The position numbers and the translations under genes are program-made. Shown here piece by piece: positions 1 through 11,900 of a stretch of 64,000 nt of DNA (its first letter is position 1; each line of letters starts with the position of its first letter). This DNA comes from Babylonia areolata (lineage: Eukaryota > Mollusca > Gastropoda > Neogastropoda > Buccinidae), in the NCBI RefSeq assembly GCF_041734735.1, contig NC_134900.1, positions 34,762,221 through 34,826,220 of the forward strand. Reading direction: 5' to 3'. Below the pieces are notes generated by a model. The model did not search any database. It saw nothing but the letters and a program-made list of their open reading frames with translations, and was not told the origin of the DNA.

Positions 1-396
1 GGGGTAGGGGGGCAGGGGATGCTCATAGCCAGAGGAAGCATAATTCAACATATAAAATAGTATGAGAATAAAAATGTCACAGGTGATGGAGAGAGAGAGA
101 GTAAAACAATATCAACTAATGAACAGATAACCTCATATTACATGGAACATGTGATATAGAACAACAGGTCTGTAAGGAAGACAAAGTAACATGCATTGTT
201 GATTGTACCATCTAATCAACACACACACACACACACATCTTCTTCTTTTGGATGGGTAGCCAACATCGACTTGTCGATGAATCTGCCACACAAATTTTTT
301 TCCGGAGGCTGGTTCCGAGTGGGCTGTTTTAATATAAGGGCTGTTTATATAAGGACAATGCGCTTATTGGTACACATGCATCAATACATCGAATAT

Positions 397-435
<39 letters not shown>

Positions 436-694
436 GATGTCGTCTAGTTGCAGACATGTGGTGTCATGTTCTCTCCCAAATCTAAGAATAAGTACAATAT
501 CTTCAGTTGACTTGATTGCCTTGTCTACTTCGCCTTTGGACGTAAGTTTGGGTAGAAGAAAACTCATTGCTTCGATCGGGAATCACATCAAAGACAAATA
601 ACTGATGTGTTTATGCACAAGAGTGCTCTCCCGTCTCACTCGTTCACAATTTCACCACAAACGGACAAAATAAAATAATAATTGTTCAGGAAAG

Positions 695-750
<56 letters not shown>

Positions 751-1099
751 CAGTTATCGCTGTTGTAAAAGATGACATTTAACGTTCAGTAAAAAGAAAG
801 AACAAAAAAAAAAAAAAAAAGAAAGAAAGAAAAAAGGCAGAATTCAGATTTGGGACAGTTACGGTAAAAAATATTTGTTCAAAACATTTCCTCAGGATCA
901 GGATTTGGTGCGTTTTTGAAAACAACTTTTATGCCCCTTCAGATTTACTCGTTTACATTGTTGGTCAGGTCGTTGACTAGCTCAGTCATTTTATCCATCA
1001 AAGTCATATTTCGTTTTTGTTAATAACTCGTGTTAATCTATGAGGTTCTTAAAAGTATTTATACTAGGTGCACGTTTGATATTGTTTGTTAATTTGTTC
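1..1099. repeat. Left edge: microsatellites only
   Basis: I see no gene here. Simple repeats are (AC)n near 219-236, (AG)n near 400-430, (GT)n near 698-747 and A/AAAG tracts near 805-835. Confidence 0.6.
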
Positions 1100-1222
1100 C
1101 AGTTTCAGTTGCTGAAGGAGGCGTCACTGCGCTTGGACAAATCCATATACGCTACACCACATCTGCCAAGCAGATGCCTGACCAGCAGCGTAACCCAACG
1201 CGCTTAGTCAGGCCTTGAGAGA
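1100..1222 (-). mobile_element. SINE family 2, 3' end
   Basis: This is a copy of a repeat seen about eight times in the window. It begins with CAGTTTCAG and carries GGAGGCGTCACTGCG and GCAGATGCCTGACCAGCAGC. The fullest copy (21003-21390) shows that the tRNA-like head is at the right end, so copies in this orientation lie on the - strand. Confidence 0.75.
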
Positions 1223-1569
1223 GAGAGAAAAAAAAGGTGTTCCAGTAATTTGTTTTGCTGTTACTAAATGTTTCCTGTTGTGGTTGTTAACGGTACGTTC
1301 AAATTAGAGGGAATTCATGAATATGAAATTTTGGAACTTACTTGGTTTCACATTACATCGTATTGCTATGACGAAATGACCAACTGACTTGTTTTCATTA
1401 TGTCAGTCCAACAATTCATGCAGTTTAATGTAAAGTTGCAGTTCGAATCCAACTTCTGCAAGAAAGTATACAAAACCCATACTTTGGAAGGAGAATGAAC
1501 CAGCTATTTAATTATGATAGTTTGAAGCTCATTTAATACAATAATTGTACATATAAATGTCCTTTAGTT

Positions 1570-3535
1570 GCAACAGGAAAAGAGAAAAGCTCAAAATTGT
1601 AAAAGCAACCCAAAGTGATTTTGGAAATACGTTTGAGGAAAATTGAACATGACCACAGGCATCACCCCCCTGGAGAGAGAAGATGGGAATATGGCAGAGA
1701 CTGACAAGGAAAAAGCAGATGTCCTTAACAATTTTTTTCCAGTGTTTTCATTAGAGAAGACACAGATAATGTTCCCCATTTAGAATCTGCCTCGAGATTA
1801 GGTGGTATTACATTAATGTGATTAAATGATATTATTATAACTGCAAAAGCAGTTGAAAATTAGCTAAAGAAACTTAACCCTATTAAAGCAGGTGGACCTG
1901 ATGGTATTTCACTATGAGTTTTGAAAGAAGCTCATAAAGAATTTTCAGTTTCATTATCTCTGTTATTTAATGGATCATTAGAGAAGGGCAGGTTACCCCA
2001 AGATTGGAAAAAATCAAATGTAACTGCCATATATAATAAAAGAAATAAATCTTCAGCAGGAAATTACAGACCAGTTAGCCATACATGTGTTCTATGCAAG
2101 TTTTAGAGTCATTTATTAGAGATACCATTGCAGACCATTATGACCAACAATGACTTATTTTCTTAATGCCAACATGGCTTTAGACCAGGATGTTCTTGTG
2201 TTAACCAGTTATTAAAGGTGATGAATGATTTTACAGAAATGTTTGACTGGTGAAAAATTGATGTTGTATATATGGACTTCAGGAAGACTTTTGACTCTGT
2301 TCCACATAAGCGTCTGATTACAAAGATGCAATCATATGGAATAACTGGAGGTGTATTAGCGTGGGTGTCAAATTTCCAGAAAGACAGAACCCAAAGGGTT
2401 AGAGTTGGGAATGCTTACTCCTCAGAAACCAAAGTTTTAAGCGGTATCCCCCAGGGAAGTATACCTGGCCCCATTCTATTTACATTTATTAATGACCTAC
2501 CGGACATGGTTATAATATTAGCACATGACAAATCTTTTGCAGATGACACTGAAATTTATAACCTGAGCAGCCATAAATATACATTACAGACAGACATAGA
2601 TAAGCTAATAGTAATAGAATGGACAAACACACTGGAACCTGTATTTTAATGCAGATAAGTATAAAGTATTGCATGTTGGGAATAACAGCCTGCAGAATGA
2701 TTACATTATGAGACTCACAGATGGACAGAAGAGTTTAAGTAAATGTACAGAAGAAAAAGACTTGGGAGTTATCATTAATGATGATTTAAAATTTGATAGA
2801 CACATTACTTATGTAATATTAAAGGCAAAGAGAATACTCAGGATTATAAAAACAACTTTCTCATATATAGACAGTGACACTTTTGTTAGATTATTTAAGA
2901 CACTAGTAAGACCACACCTTGAAAATGGAAATGTTATTTGGTACCCGCTATACAAAAAGCAATCTGTTGCAGTTGAAAAAGTTCAAAGAAGAGCAACAAG
3001 GTTTGTTAGTGGATTGCAGGATAAAACATACGAAGAAAGACAGAAATTACTTGATATACAGCATCTTTGAAATTTAGTAGAATTAGAGGGGATCAAATAC
3101 AAACAAATGAAATGCTCAATGATATTGATAAACTTGACAAAGAGACCTTTAAAAAAAAAATAATAATAATAACTTTCATGGATTCGATAACAAGGAATGC
3201 CACTGAAAAACTTTATTAAGTATTCAAGAACTAACATTCCAAAAAATTGTTTTAGTAACAGAATTGGGCTTTATTGGAATACATTACCTCTGCATGTTAA
3301 GATGGCTAACAGTGTTAACACTTTTTAAAATCTTCTAGAACAGGTAAATAGTATCAGCAAGTTGAAATTCATTCAGGTTCATGATGAAGGATTAATTTTT
3401 TAATTTATTTACTACTATTACTCCTGAGCAGGTGTACTGGCAACTCAAATCAATATTTTTTGTTAGACTGGGACAAAAAAGAAAAAAGCCGAAAGGCTTA
3501 TAAACGTCCTCAAAACTGAACTGAACTGAACTGAC
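1570..3535 (+). mobile_element. CR1/Jockey-group LINE, 5'-truncated and broken
   Basis: The middle and end of a non-LTR reverse transcriptase are readable: KAGGPDGI and NYRPVS near 1880-2090, DFRKTFDSVPHKRL and SGIPQGSIPGPILF (2272-2500), FADDTEIY (about 2540), and the thumb region KDLGVIINDDLKFDRHI to VRPHLENGNVIWY with VEKVQRRATRF (2669-3070). In-frame stops near 1915 and 2104 and a frameshift near 2645 break it. The endonuclease domain is absent. The 3' end seems to be an ACTGA run near 3510-3535. Confidence 0.85.
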
Positions 3536-4785
3536 CTTCTGCCTGTGCCATGCCCACTCACTTCATGCTCACTTTCAGCCAGTATCAAATAGGTTAACAG
3601 TGACCCAGTTGGCCCACATTGCATGGGGTTGGGGGTAGCATAGGGGATGGGTTGAGCACTGTCCATAATATCACCTGCAGATGATAGCTGTTTGATCAGT
3701 GGGGATGTGTTTTTCTAAAACCATGCTGTACACATCACTCACGACTTGAACGAAACTGTTCACCCCCTTCATCACTCGCTCTGCCCCTCCCTACCCTGGA
3801 TAAGTGGATGGTTTGTATTTGAGGTCAGCTCTAAGTCAGCAACAGAGCTGAACTCGACCTCCTGCTCCGCTTTCTCTCCCTTTTTTGGCTGCATGTTGCT
3901 CTTTAACAACCCCCCACCCCTCCTGTCTGCAAATCGTCATTCTAACTTTCAGCTCGTGTCAAGCAAACCACCCAACATAATTTTGCTACACCTAGCACTC
4001 AGTTCATCTTTGTCAATGACTTGTAAGGCCTCTGCAACATCAGTGATGGCAAAATCTCATTTTGTTGTAACACACACTGCTGTTTCAAGCGTCAAGCGTA
4101 AGGTTTTAGTTCAGCTTCTGCCATTTTGAAAGCATTGCGAGGGGGGTATTGAAATAACATCCAGAAATTATCATGCAGAGCATGACTGGTTTTTGCTTCT
4201 CACAGATAATGAATGTATGCATGTATATCAAGGTTTCTGACTGGTAGCTATGGGGATACATCTACTTTAAAATAGAGTGTGAAAAATCCTGAAATGACCA
4301 TGACATAAATACTTCATGGGGCAAATAGTGAAGCATTTTTGATGACATGAATGTGTATGTAAAACTAAAAGCAAGTTGTAATAGCTTGAATGTGGATTTT
4401 TGTGCACACACGTTTGACTTTGAGTGTGCACATACTACCACTACATGTAGGCTGTGGAGTGATTTCACAGCCTGGGCTTGATGTCAACATTATATTGCAG
4501 AAAAGAGAGAGTATGACTTTTTATTTCTTTAACAAATTTCTCTCATATATAGTCAGTTTAGATACTGGTTTCGGTGTACAGAAATATGGCACAAGTTATC
4601 AAAAGAGACAGTTACTGCTATGCTCTGTGTGCATTGTATGTGTGTATAAATAGGGTGAGAGAGTGACACAATTATGACATATTCAGTGCTTAGAACTGTT
4701 AAACTGTTTAAGAAGAAGCAACTGATCTTTGTTAACACAAGCTCGTAAGCATAAAAAATCATTTTCCTTTTTTCCCCCATCACAG
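3536..4785. other. Upstream of FBH1, nothing recognised
   Basis: No coding exon or known repeat is seen. The FBH1 promoter and a noncoding first exon would be expected here or further left, because coding exon 1 starts right after an acceptor. I cannot place them. Confidence 0.4.
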
Positions 4786-4790
4786 TAAAC

Positions 4791-5999
4791 ATGGGAGAGG
4801 AGCACCAAGGACCTCCGCGGAAACGACTGCACCTGGACGTTGTACAGTCCGTGCGGCTCAGCCAGTCAGAAGAAGGGACCGCCTCTCTCCGACAGCCAGT
4901 GGACAGAGCACATCCACGGACATGTGCAGAGCAAGCAATGACGCCACGCTACAACACTCGCATCAAATTCAGGCCTCCAAGAAGAGTCCGGACTCCTGAC
5001 GACCAGAAGAGAGAGACCGACTCTGCGTCAAACTCGACACAAGGGTCAGGGTTGGGAACAAAGGACTTGAGTTTCCTGCTAGAACCCTCCTGTGTGGTGC
5101 CACGGCAACCTTCTCCACCTTGTGTGGGGATGTCATCGTCGAAGAAAACTGGCAAAAAGCAGTCCAGCATTATCCCATTCATGTTCTGTCAGGGATCGTC
5201 GTCATCAGCTTCCTCGTCAAATAGTTTCGTGACTGCAAGCACTAGCAATGACAGGAAAAGGTTCGAACCTCAGGTCTCCACTGGTTCACCCAGCAAAATA
5301 TCCTCACCTGTGAGAAAAGTGGCCAGAAGTGGGACAGGTGACAAAGTGCACAGGACCAGTGAAGGGTCTCCACCGCCAGACAGGATAGAATACGGTTCAC
5401 CCAGCAAAATGTACTCCCCTATCAAAAAAGTGTCTGAGGCAGGAAGTGTGTACATTGTGGTCAGTGATGACAGTGATGACTGTCAAGAAGAAGCTTCAGA
5501 CCGACCGTGTTCCCGATCAGATGACTTTAGGCAGAGGAATTCAGAGGGGATGAAAGTGTTCCTTTCCCAAAGCAGAGCCCCAGATTCCAAATCATCCAGA
5601 GGGGCAGGTACACAGAGAAAAGAATCAAGTGCATCCAGGTCTGTTAACAAGGGTGTGAAAAAAAAGACGTTGAAAAAAAGGATGTCAAAACAGGAGGTAA
5701 GTCCTCATCAGAGGATGCTAGCTTCTGTCTCCTCCACCCTGGGTCTTTCCAGCACAGATTTCGATGAGGCGGACGAGGAGGACTTTGCCAGTGTCCCCTC
5801 AGTCAGAATCTGTGTGGACGTGGGCCCAACCTTCGGTTTGCTCAGCGACAGTGTTGTGGACACGGTGGAGGAGAACTGGTTCCATAGGATGCCCGTTGAG
5901 ATTGTGGAGAACATCTTCTGCAATCTGCCCATGGTCGAGCTCTGTCACAACGTCAGCCGCGTGTGTGTGAACTGGAACAACATTGTGTCCAATCCCAGT
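4791..5999 (+). CDS. FBH1: FBH1 coding exon 1: disordered N-terminus and F-box
   Basis: This exon encodes residues 1-403. A pyrimidine-rich tract ending in CAG at 4783-4785 sits five bases before the ATG. The donor is GTAAGT at 6000, phase 0. The first 360 residues are Ser/Pro/Lys-rich and low in complexity. They contain two similar GSPSK..SP..KV motifs (about 165-177 and 202-214), an acidic stretch after VYIVV (220-230) and a basic patch. The last 41 residues match an F-box, with the WFHRMPVEIVENIF start and the RVCVNWNNI end typical of Skp1-binding F-boxes. Confidence 0.9.
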
Positions 6000-8900
6000 G
6001 TAAGTGTTATTTAGCCCATATTTGTGCATGGGGTGTGGGGATGAAGGGGTTGGGAGATGAGAGACTATCTGAAGCGAATGAAAGGTTTGTAAGGGGTTGA
6101 AAGCGTTGAATTTATAGAAAGGAGATTGATAGGGCTAGGGAGGGTCAGAGGGATAATTTGAATGTGAACATTGAGAGGAGGAAAAAGTTTGGGTCTTTTT
6201 TTTTTGGCGTTGGGGGGGGGGGGGGGGGTAGGATTCCAAGAAGTATGTGCTGATGATCATTATGATTAAGTATATGTGTGTGGGTTTTTTTGTGTGATTT
6301 TGATTCAAGTCGTCACAAGGTGGGTTCTGAGCTCGTGTGCTTACATCCTTTTAGCATCATCACACCAAAGGAACAGAAGACGTGTTTAATCTTGCAGTTC
6401 CTGCCGTGGAAAAAACTCTACCACAAGCTGAAGAATGGGGACAGAGGGAGCAAGGCCCACATCCGCTCTCTCATCCAGCAAGAGGACATGGATTCCTGCA
6501 GACTTCTGAAGCTGATCAGGTACACATGTGCTGCTTCACTGCCTTGTGTCTTCGTTTGGCTCTAGTTCCTGCTGCTGCTCATTACCAGCTCTTGCTTATT
6601 TGCTGAGATCTTAGTGTTGACACAAAACCTGACAGACCTGAAGGAATCTGGTGAACAGTTCTGTGGGGCGCCCCAATGACTCTTCGGAGAATTCTAAGGA
6701 AGAAGAAGGCAGACAGCTCTTGCTGCACTGATAAATGTCTGGCTTCACTTTCTCTTTTGTCATGTTTAGAGCCTCAGAAAAATAAAACAAAAAAACAAAC
6801 AAACAACAACAAAAAAAACACCCAAAACCATGGTTCAATAGTATGATATCTGTGATTATGAAACACCTGTAGCAGGAAGAACAGAACCACCAAACACTTG
6901 AAACTGACGACAAATTATTTCAAAATCAGGTACACATGTGGTAGTGGCAGTCCAGTATCTTTAGCACTGAACAAAAACTGTTCCCAGATACCAAATAACA
7001 ACAACATTGAGGAAACTAGGCCAGGTCACTGATCATGTAAAGCGATGTTTTGACGTTGAACTCTGTAAACTGATGTGTGTTCCAGTTTCATGCAGAAGTT
7101 CAGGGTTGTGACGCCGGACAACAATGTGTGTGCTGTGATGCAGTCCCACCCCAAGTACTCCTGGGCTCTGGCTCTCCTCAAGGAGAAGGCTTCACACTGC
7201 ATCAAGAACGGGGTGAGACTGTCGCATAATGCATGATTCGGAAGCACACATCTCTGTCTTTGTGGTCCCTCCATTGGCTCCCTGTTTCACAGAATAAAGT
7301 ACAAGATTTGCACTCTGTCGTAAATGCATAAACGAATATTTGCAATCTGTCATATGCATAAACAAATATTTGCACTGTCATAAATGCATTCTAGCAAATA
7401 TTTGCACTGTCATAAATTTATGCAGAAACAAATATTTTCGCTCTATCATTAATGCATTTTATAAACAAATTATATCTGCTCATTCCTGTCTGTGTGACTG
7501 CCTTCACCTCCACACGCCATCTCACTCTGTACAATCAGCATCAGATCCACTCTGTGTGACTGCCTTCACCTCCACACCCCATCTCGCTCTGTTCAGTCAG
7601 CATCAGATCCACTCTCTGTGACTGCCTTCACCTCCACACCCCATCTCGCTCTGTACGATCAGCATCAGATCCACTCTGTGACTGCCTTCACCTCCACACC
7701 CCATCTCACTCTGTACGATCAGCATCAGATCCACTCTCTGTGACTGCCTTCACCTCCACACCCCATCTCGCTCTGTTCGATCAGCATCAGATCCACTCTG
7801 TGTGACTGCCTTCACCTCCACACCCCATCTCACTCTGTACGATCAGCATCAGATCCACTCTGTGACTGCCTTCACCTCCACACCCCATCTCGCTCTGTGC
7901 GATCAGCATCAGATCCACTCTCTGTGACTGCCTTCACCTCCACACCCCATCTCACTCTGTACGATCAGCATCAGATCCACTCTGTGACTGCCTTCACCTC
8001 CACACCCCATCTCGCTCTGTTCAATCAGCATCAGATCCACTCTGTGACTGCCTTCACCTCCACACCCCATCTCGCTCTGTTCAATCAGCATCAGATCCAC
8101 TCTCTGACTGCCTTCACCTCCACACCCCATCTCACTCTGTATGATCAGCATCAGATCCACTCTCTGTGACTGCCTTCACCTCCACACCCAATCTCCCTCT
8201 GTATGATTAGCATCAGATCCACTCTGTGTGACTGCCTTCACCTCCACACCCCATCTCGCTCTGTACGATCAGCATCAGATCCACTCTCTGACTGCCTTCA
8301 CCTCCACACCCCATCTCACTCTGTTCAATCAGCAGCAGATCCACTCTGTGACTGCCTTCACCTCCACACCCCATCTCGCTCTGTGCGATCAGCATCAGAT
8401 CCACTCTGTGTGACTGCCTTCACCTCCACACCCCATCTCACTCTGTTCAATCAGCAGCAGATCCACTCTGTGACTGCCTTCACCTCCACACCCCATCTCG
8501 CTCTGTGCGATCAGCATCAGATCCACTCTGTGTGACTGCCTTCACCTCCACACCCCATCTCACTCTGTTCAATCAGCAGCAGATCCACTCTGTGACTGCC
8601 TTCACCTCCACACCCCATCTCGCTCTGTGCGATCAGCATCAGATCCACTCTGTGTGACTGCCTTCACCTCCACACCCCATCTCACTGTGCGATCAGCAGC
8701 AGATCCACTCTGTGACTGCCTTCACCTCCACACCCCATCTCGCTCTGTTCGATCAGCATCAGATCCACTCTGTGTGACTGCCTTCACCTCCACACCCCAT
8801 CTCACTCTGTACGATCAGCATCAGATCCACTCTGTTTCTGCGTTCCCAGATTCAGACACTGTGTCAGGAGGAATGATCTCCCTCGTTCGTTTCATCAAAG

Positions 8901-11900
8901 CCAAGCAGTCAGCTTTTTCAAGTCTGGCCTTGAAACCTACCTCTTTCCAAAATTGCTCCTCAGTACTCTTCCCTTTTCCACCCCTAGTTTCTCTTGTCTT
9001 CTATCTGTAATTATTTATAAGTGCATGCATGCAAACGTTGTGTGTGAAAGTGCTTGGATTTGTTTCTGCAAAAGATATGGTGCGGTATAAATTTATTTTC
9101 TTTATGCCTGATTTGGAAGGACACATGTCGGTGGGTGTTTAAGTTCACTATCAGATTTGTGCTTGACATTGTTCTGACTTAAATTCATTGTGAAAAAACC
9201 CAAAAAGGATGGGATGGATACAGGTACTTACATGTGTCTTAAGTGTAGGGCTTTTTCTCTTGTGTGGGTCATTTTGTTTTGATTCTTATTTCTTCGTTTT
9301 ATTAAACCCAGCATTTTAGGCAGCCATAATTAATGAATTATTCTGTTAATCAGAGCTGTTCAGATATTGACTTTGATTAAGCCTAAAATGAACCACCATG
9401 GTATCATTGTCATCATCCCCATCCTCGTTCATAATCATCATCATCAAAATGATAATACTATTTGATGATAAAAACAAAATGTCCCAAAATTTGGGTGTGT
9501 GAGTGGGGGGTGGGGGGGGAACGAATTACGCATACTATACCATGACCCACAGGTGCAGACTCCAGCAGCAGTCTTGATTGCTGGGAAACTAAAAGATTTT
9601 TTTTTAATTTAATTTTTAAAAGGCGGTGGGTTGGCGTTGTTGAGAGGGCCAGAAATAGAGGGCCCAGAGTGTCCGCGAATCGATTTCGATCGCGCCTTAA
9701 TTTTAGCCCGATCTCCCAGTCGAACCATATAATAATGTGACCTGGTTCAAGACAAAATTTGACAAAAAAACAAGAACACCAGAGAATCAACATACAGACA
9801 GAAAATACGAGAGAAAAAAAACCTTAGCCTTATGGAGAGCACAGGAAGAGGAGTCATAATGGCTGCCGGAAAAAGAGGGCGTTAGCCAGCGGGACAAAGG
9901 GGAGGTTACCTACTTCCGGGAGGTTATCGGCCGTAGTTTCGTTTTCTCCGCATAGGCGGATAGTAGTTTGCACAGGACAGGAATGTCAGACCCCTGCCAG
10001 AGTCTGCACTAGTTGGGTCACGGTAAGTATGTTATTTAAACGTAATTTTAGATAGAAAATTTCCTTTTAAATGTGTGTGTTTTCTTTTTCTCAACGCCTT
10101 CGTAGGAACCGAACCCATGGAGCTTGCTGTGCGCCCTGGTGTGCGTGTCGGCCACAGTGGAGGATGTGCACTGTGCGGTGAGACTGCTGACGTCCAGTCG
10201 CTCCCGGCAGACGTGTGTGGAGGTGGTGGAGTGTTTCTACTGCATGGCCACCTTTCTCTTGGAGTGGAAGTACACCTCCCAGCAGTTGTTTTCCCTTCTC
10301 CGCGATCCGAGCTATCTCGATCCGTATGTGATTGTGTTGTGCTGTGCTATATTGTGAATTTTGTGTTGCGTTTCTTTGTCACAATGGATTTGCCTGCGAA
10401 ATTCAAGATGCTTTCGGCTGCTTATGCCATTCATGGCAATCAGAGCAGTCTGTATGTATTGTATTGTGTTGTGCTGTACTGTATTGTATGTGTGCTGTAC
10501 TGTATTGTAATTGTATAATGTTGCTTTTGTCACAGTGGATTTTTCTGTCTGAAATTCAAGATACTTTCGGCTGCTTATGCCATTCATGGCAATCAATGCA
10601 ATCTGCATGTATTGTGTAATGCGTTGTGCTGTCCTGTATTGTATTGTGATTGTAAAATTTTGTGTTGTGTTGCTTTGTCACAACGGATTTCTGTGTGTAA
10701 AATTCAAGATGCTTTCGGCTGCTTATGCCATTCATGGCAGTCAAAGTAATCTGTATGTATTGTATCGTGTTGTGCTGTGCTGTATTATATTGTGTTGCTT
10801 TGTCACAACTGATTTTTGTGTGTGTGAAATTCAAGATGCTCTCAGCTGCTTATGCCATTCATGGCAATCAAAGCAGACTGTATGAATTGTATTTGTGTTG
10901 TGCTGTACTGTACTGTATTTCAGTCACTTGCCATTTTCATGTTTCGTTTTATTATATTTTTATGTTCACTTTTTTTTTTCTTTTTTTTTTTTAGTGGGGC
11001 CTCCAACCTCTTTTTTCCCACTTTTTTTTTTTTTTTTTTTTTTTGGGGGGGGGGCCTCCATCCTCCTCTTTTTTCCCACATCTTTCTATTTCTTCTTTCA
11101 CAAACTCATATTTACCTTTCATGCACCACTTTCCCCCCACACACCTTAACTAATGACTTTCATTCTTTTCCCTATCGTCTGGCGCAACAATTGCCCCAGT
11201 GTGTCTTGAGGCGTGCATTTTAAGAATATTCTCCCTGGGGAGAGCAGCCCGACTTTCACACAGAGAAATCTGTTGTGATAAAAAGAAATACAAATGCAAA
11301 TATATTGCAGCACCATTGTTTGCCAGGCAGATGCCTGACCGGCTGCATAACCCAGCGCACACTCGGTTAGTGCCTCTGTATCGGCGCATAAGCATCCGAA
11401 CCATCCTGCCGCCCTCCTCCCAACTTTTCGACACCTCCAGGAAACTGATTCCTCCCCCCTCCCTGTTGTGCTTGCGTCGGGTGATGCTGCAGGTCTAGGC
11501 ATCTGTCTAGCAGATGTGACGTAGCGTAGAATTGTGGATTTTTACCCCAGCGTAGGTAAAAAAAAAAACAAAAAAACCGCCGCCTCCTGAAACTGAAACT
11601 GTGTCTTGAACCAGGATCAGTAACAGCATGGTGGAGAGCCAGGGGGACAGCAAGGTGATGAACTTGGAGCGGAGCCAGGCGACGGGCGTGCTGCGGGGCC
11701 TGCACTACCGGGTGTTCTATGCCCTCTACCTGTACGAGAACAGCTTCACCTCCTCCCACGCCATGCTGCAGCAGGCCATGGTGCCCTGCTCCGGCCAGCA
11801 GTCCATCATCAAGTACAGGTGAGAGGGGTGGGGGGGAGGATTCTTGGGGTGGGTGTGTGGTGTGGTGTTGTGTTGTGTTGTGGTATCTGCGCATTCACAG

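Noticed and set aside
3746-4129. 127-codon frame upstream of FBH1
   Set aside because: No domain and no convincing start context or splice sites; composition is like the surrounding DNA.
7489-8835. CRISPR-like spaced repeat
   Set aside because: There are no unique spacers; the whole period is conserved, and the context is an animal intron.
10332-10885. Cys-rich open frames after FBH1 exon 4
   Set aside because: They arise from TTGTGCTGT repeats in a tandem array; several frames on both strands are open alike.
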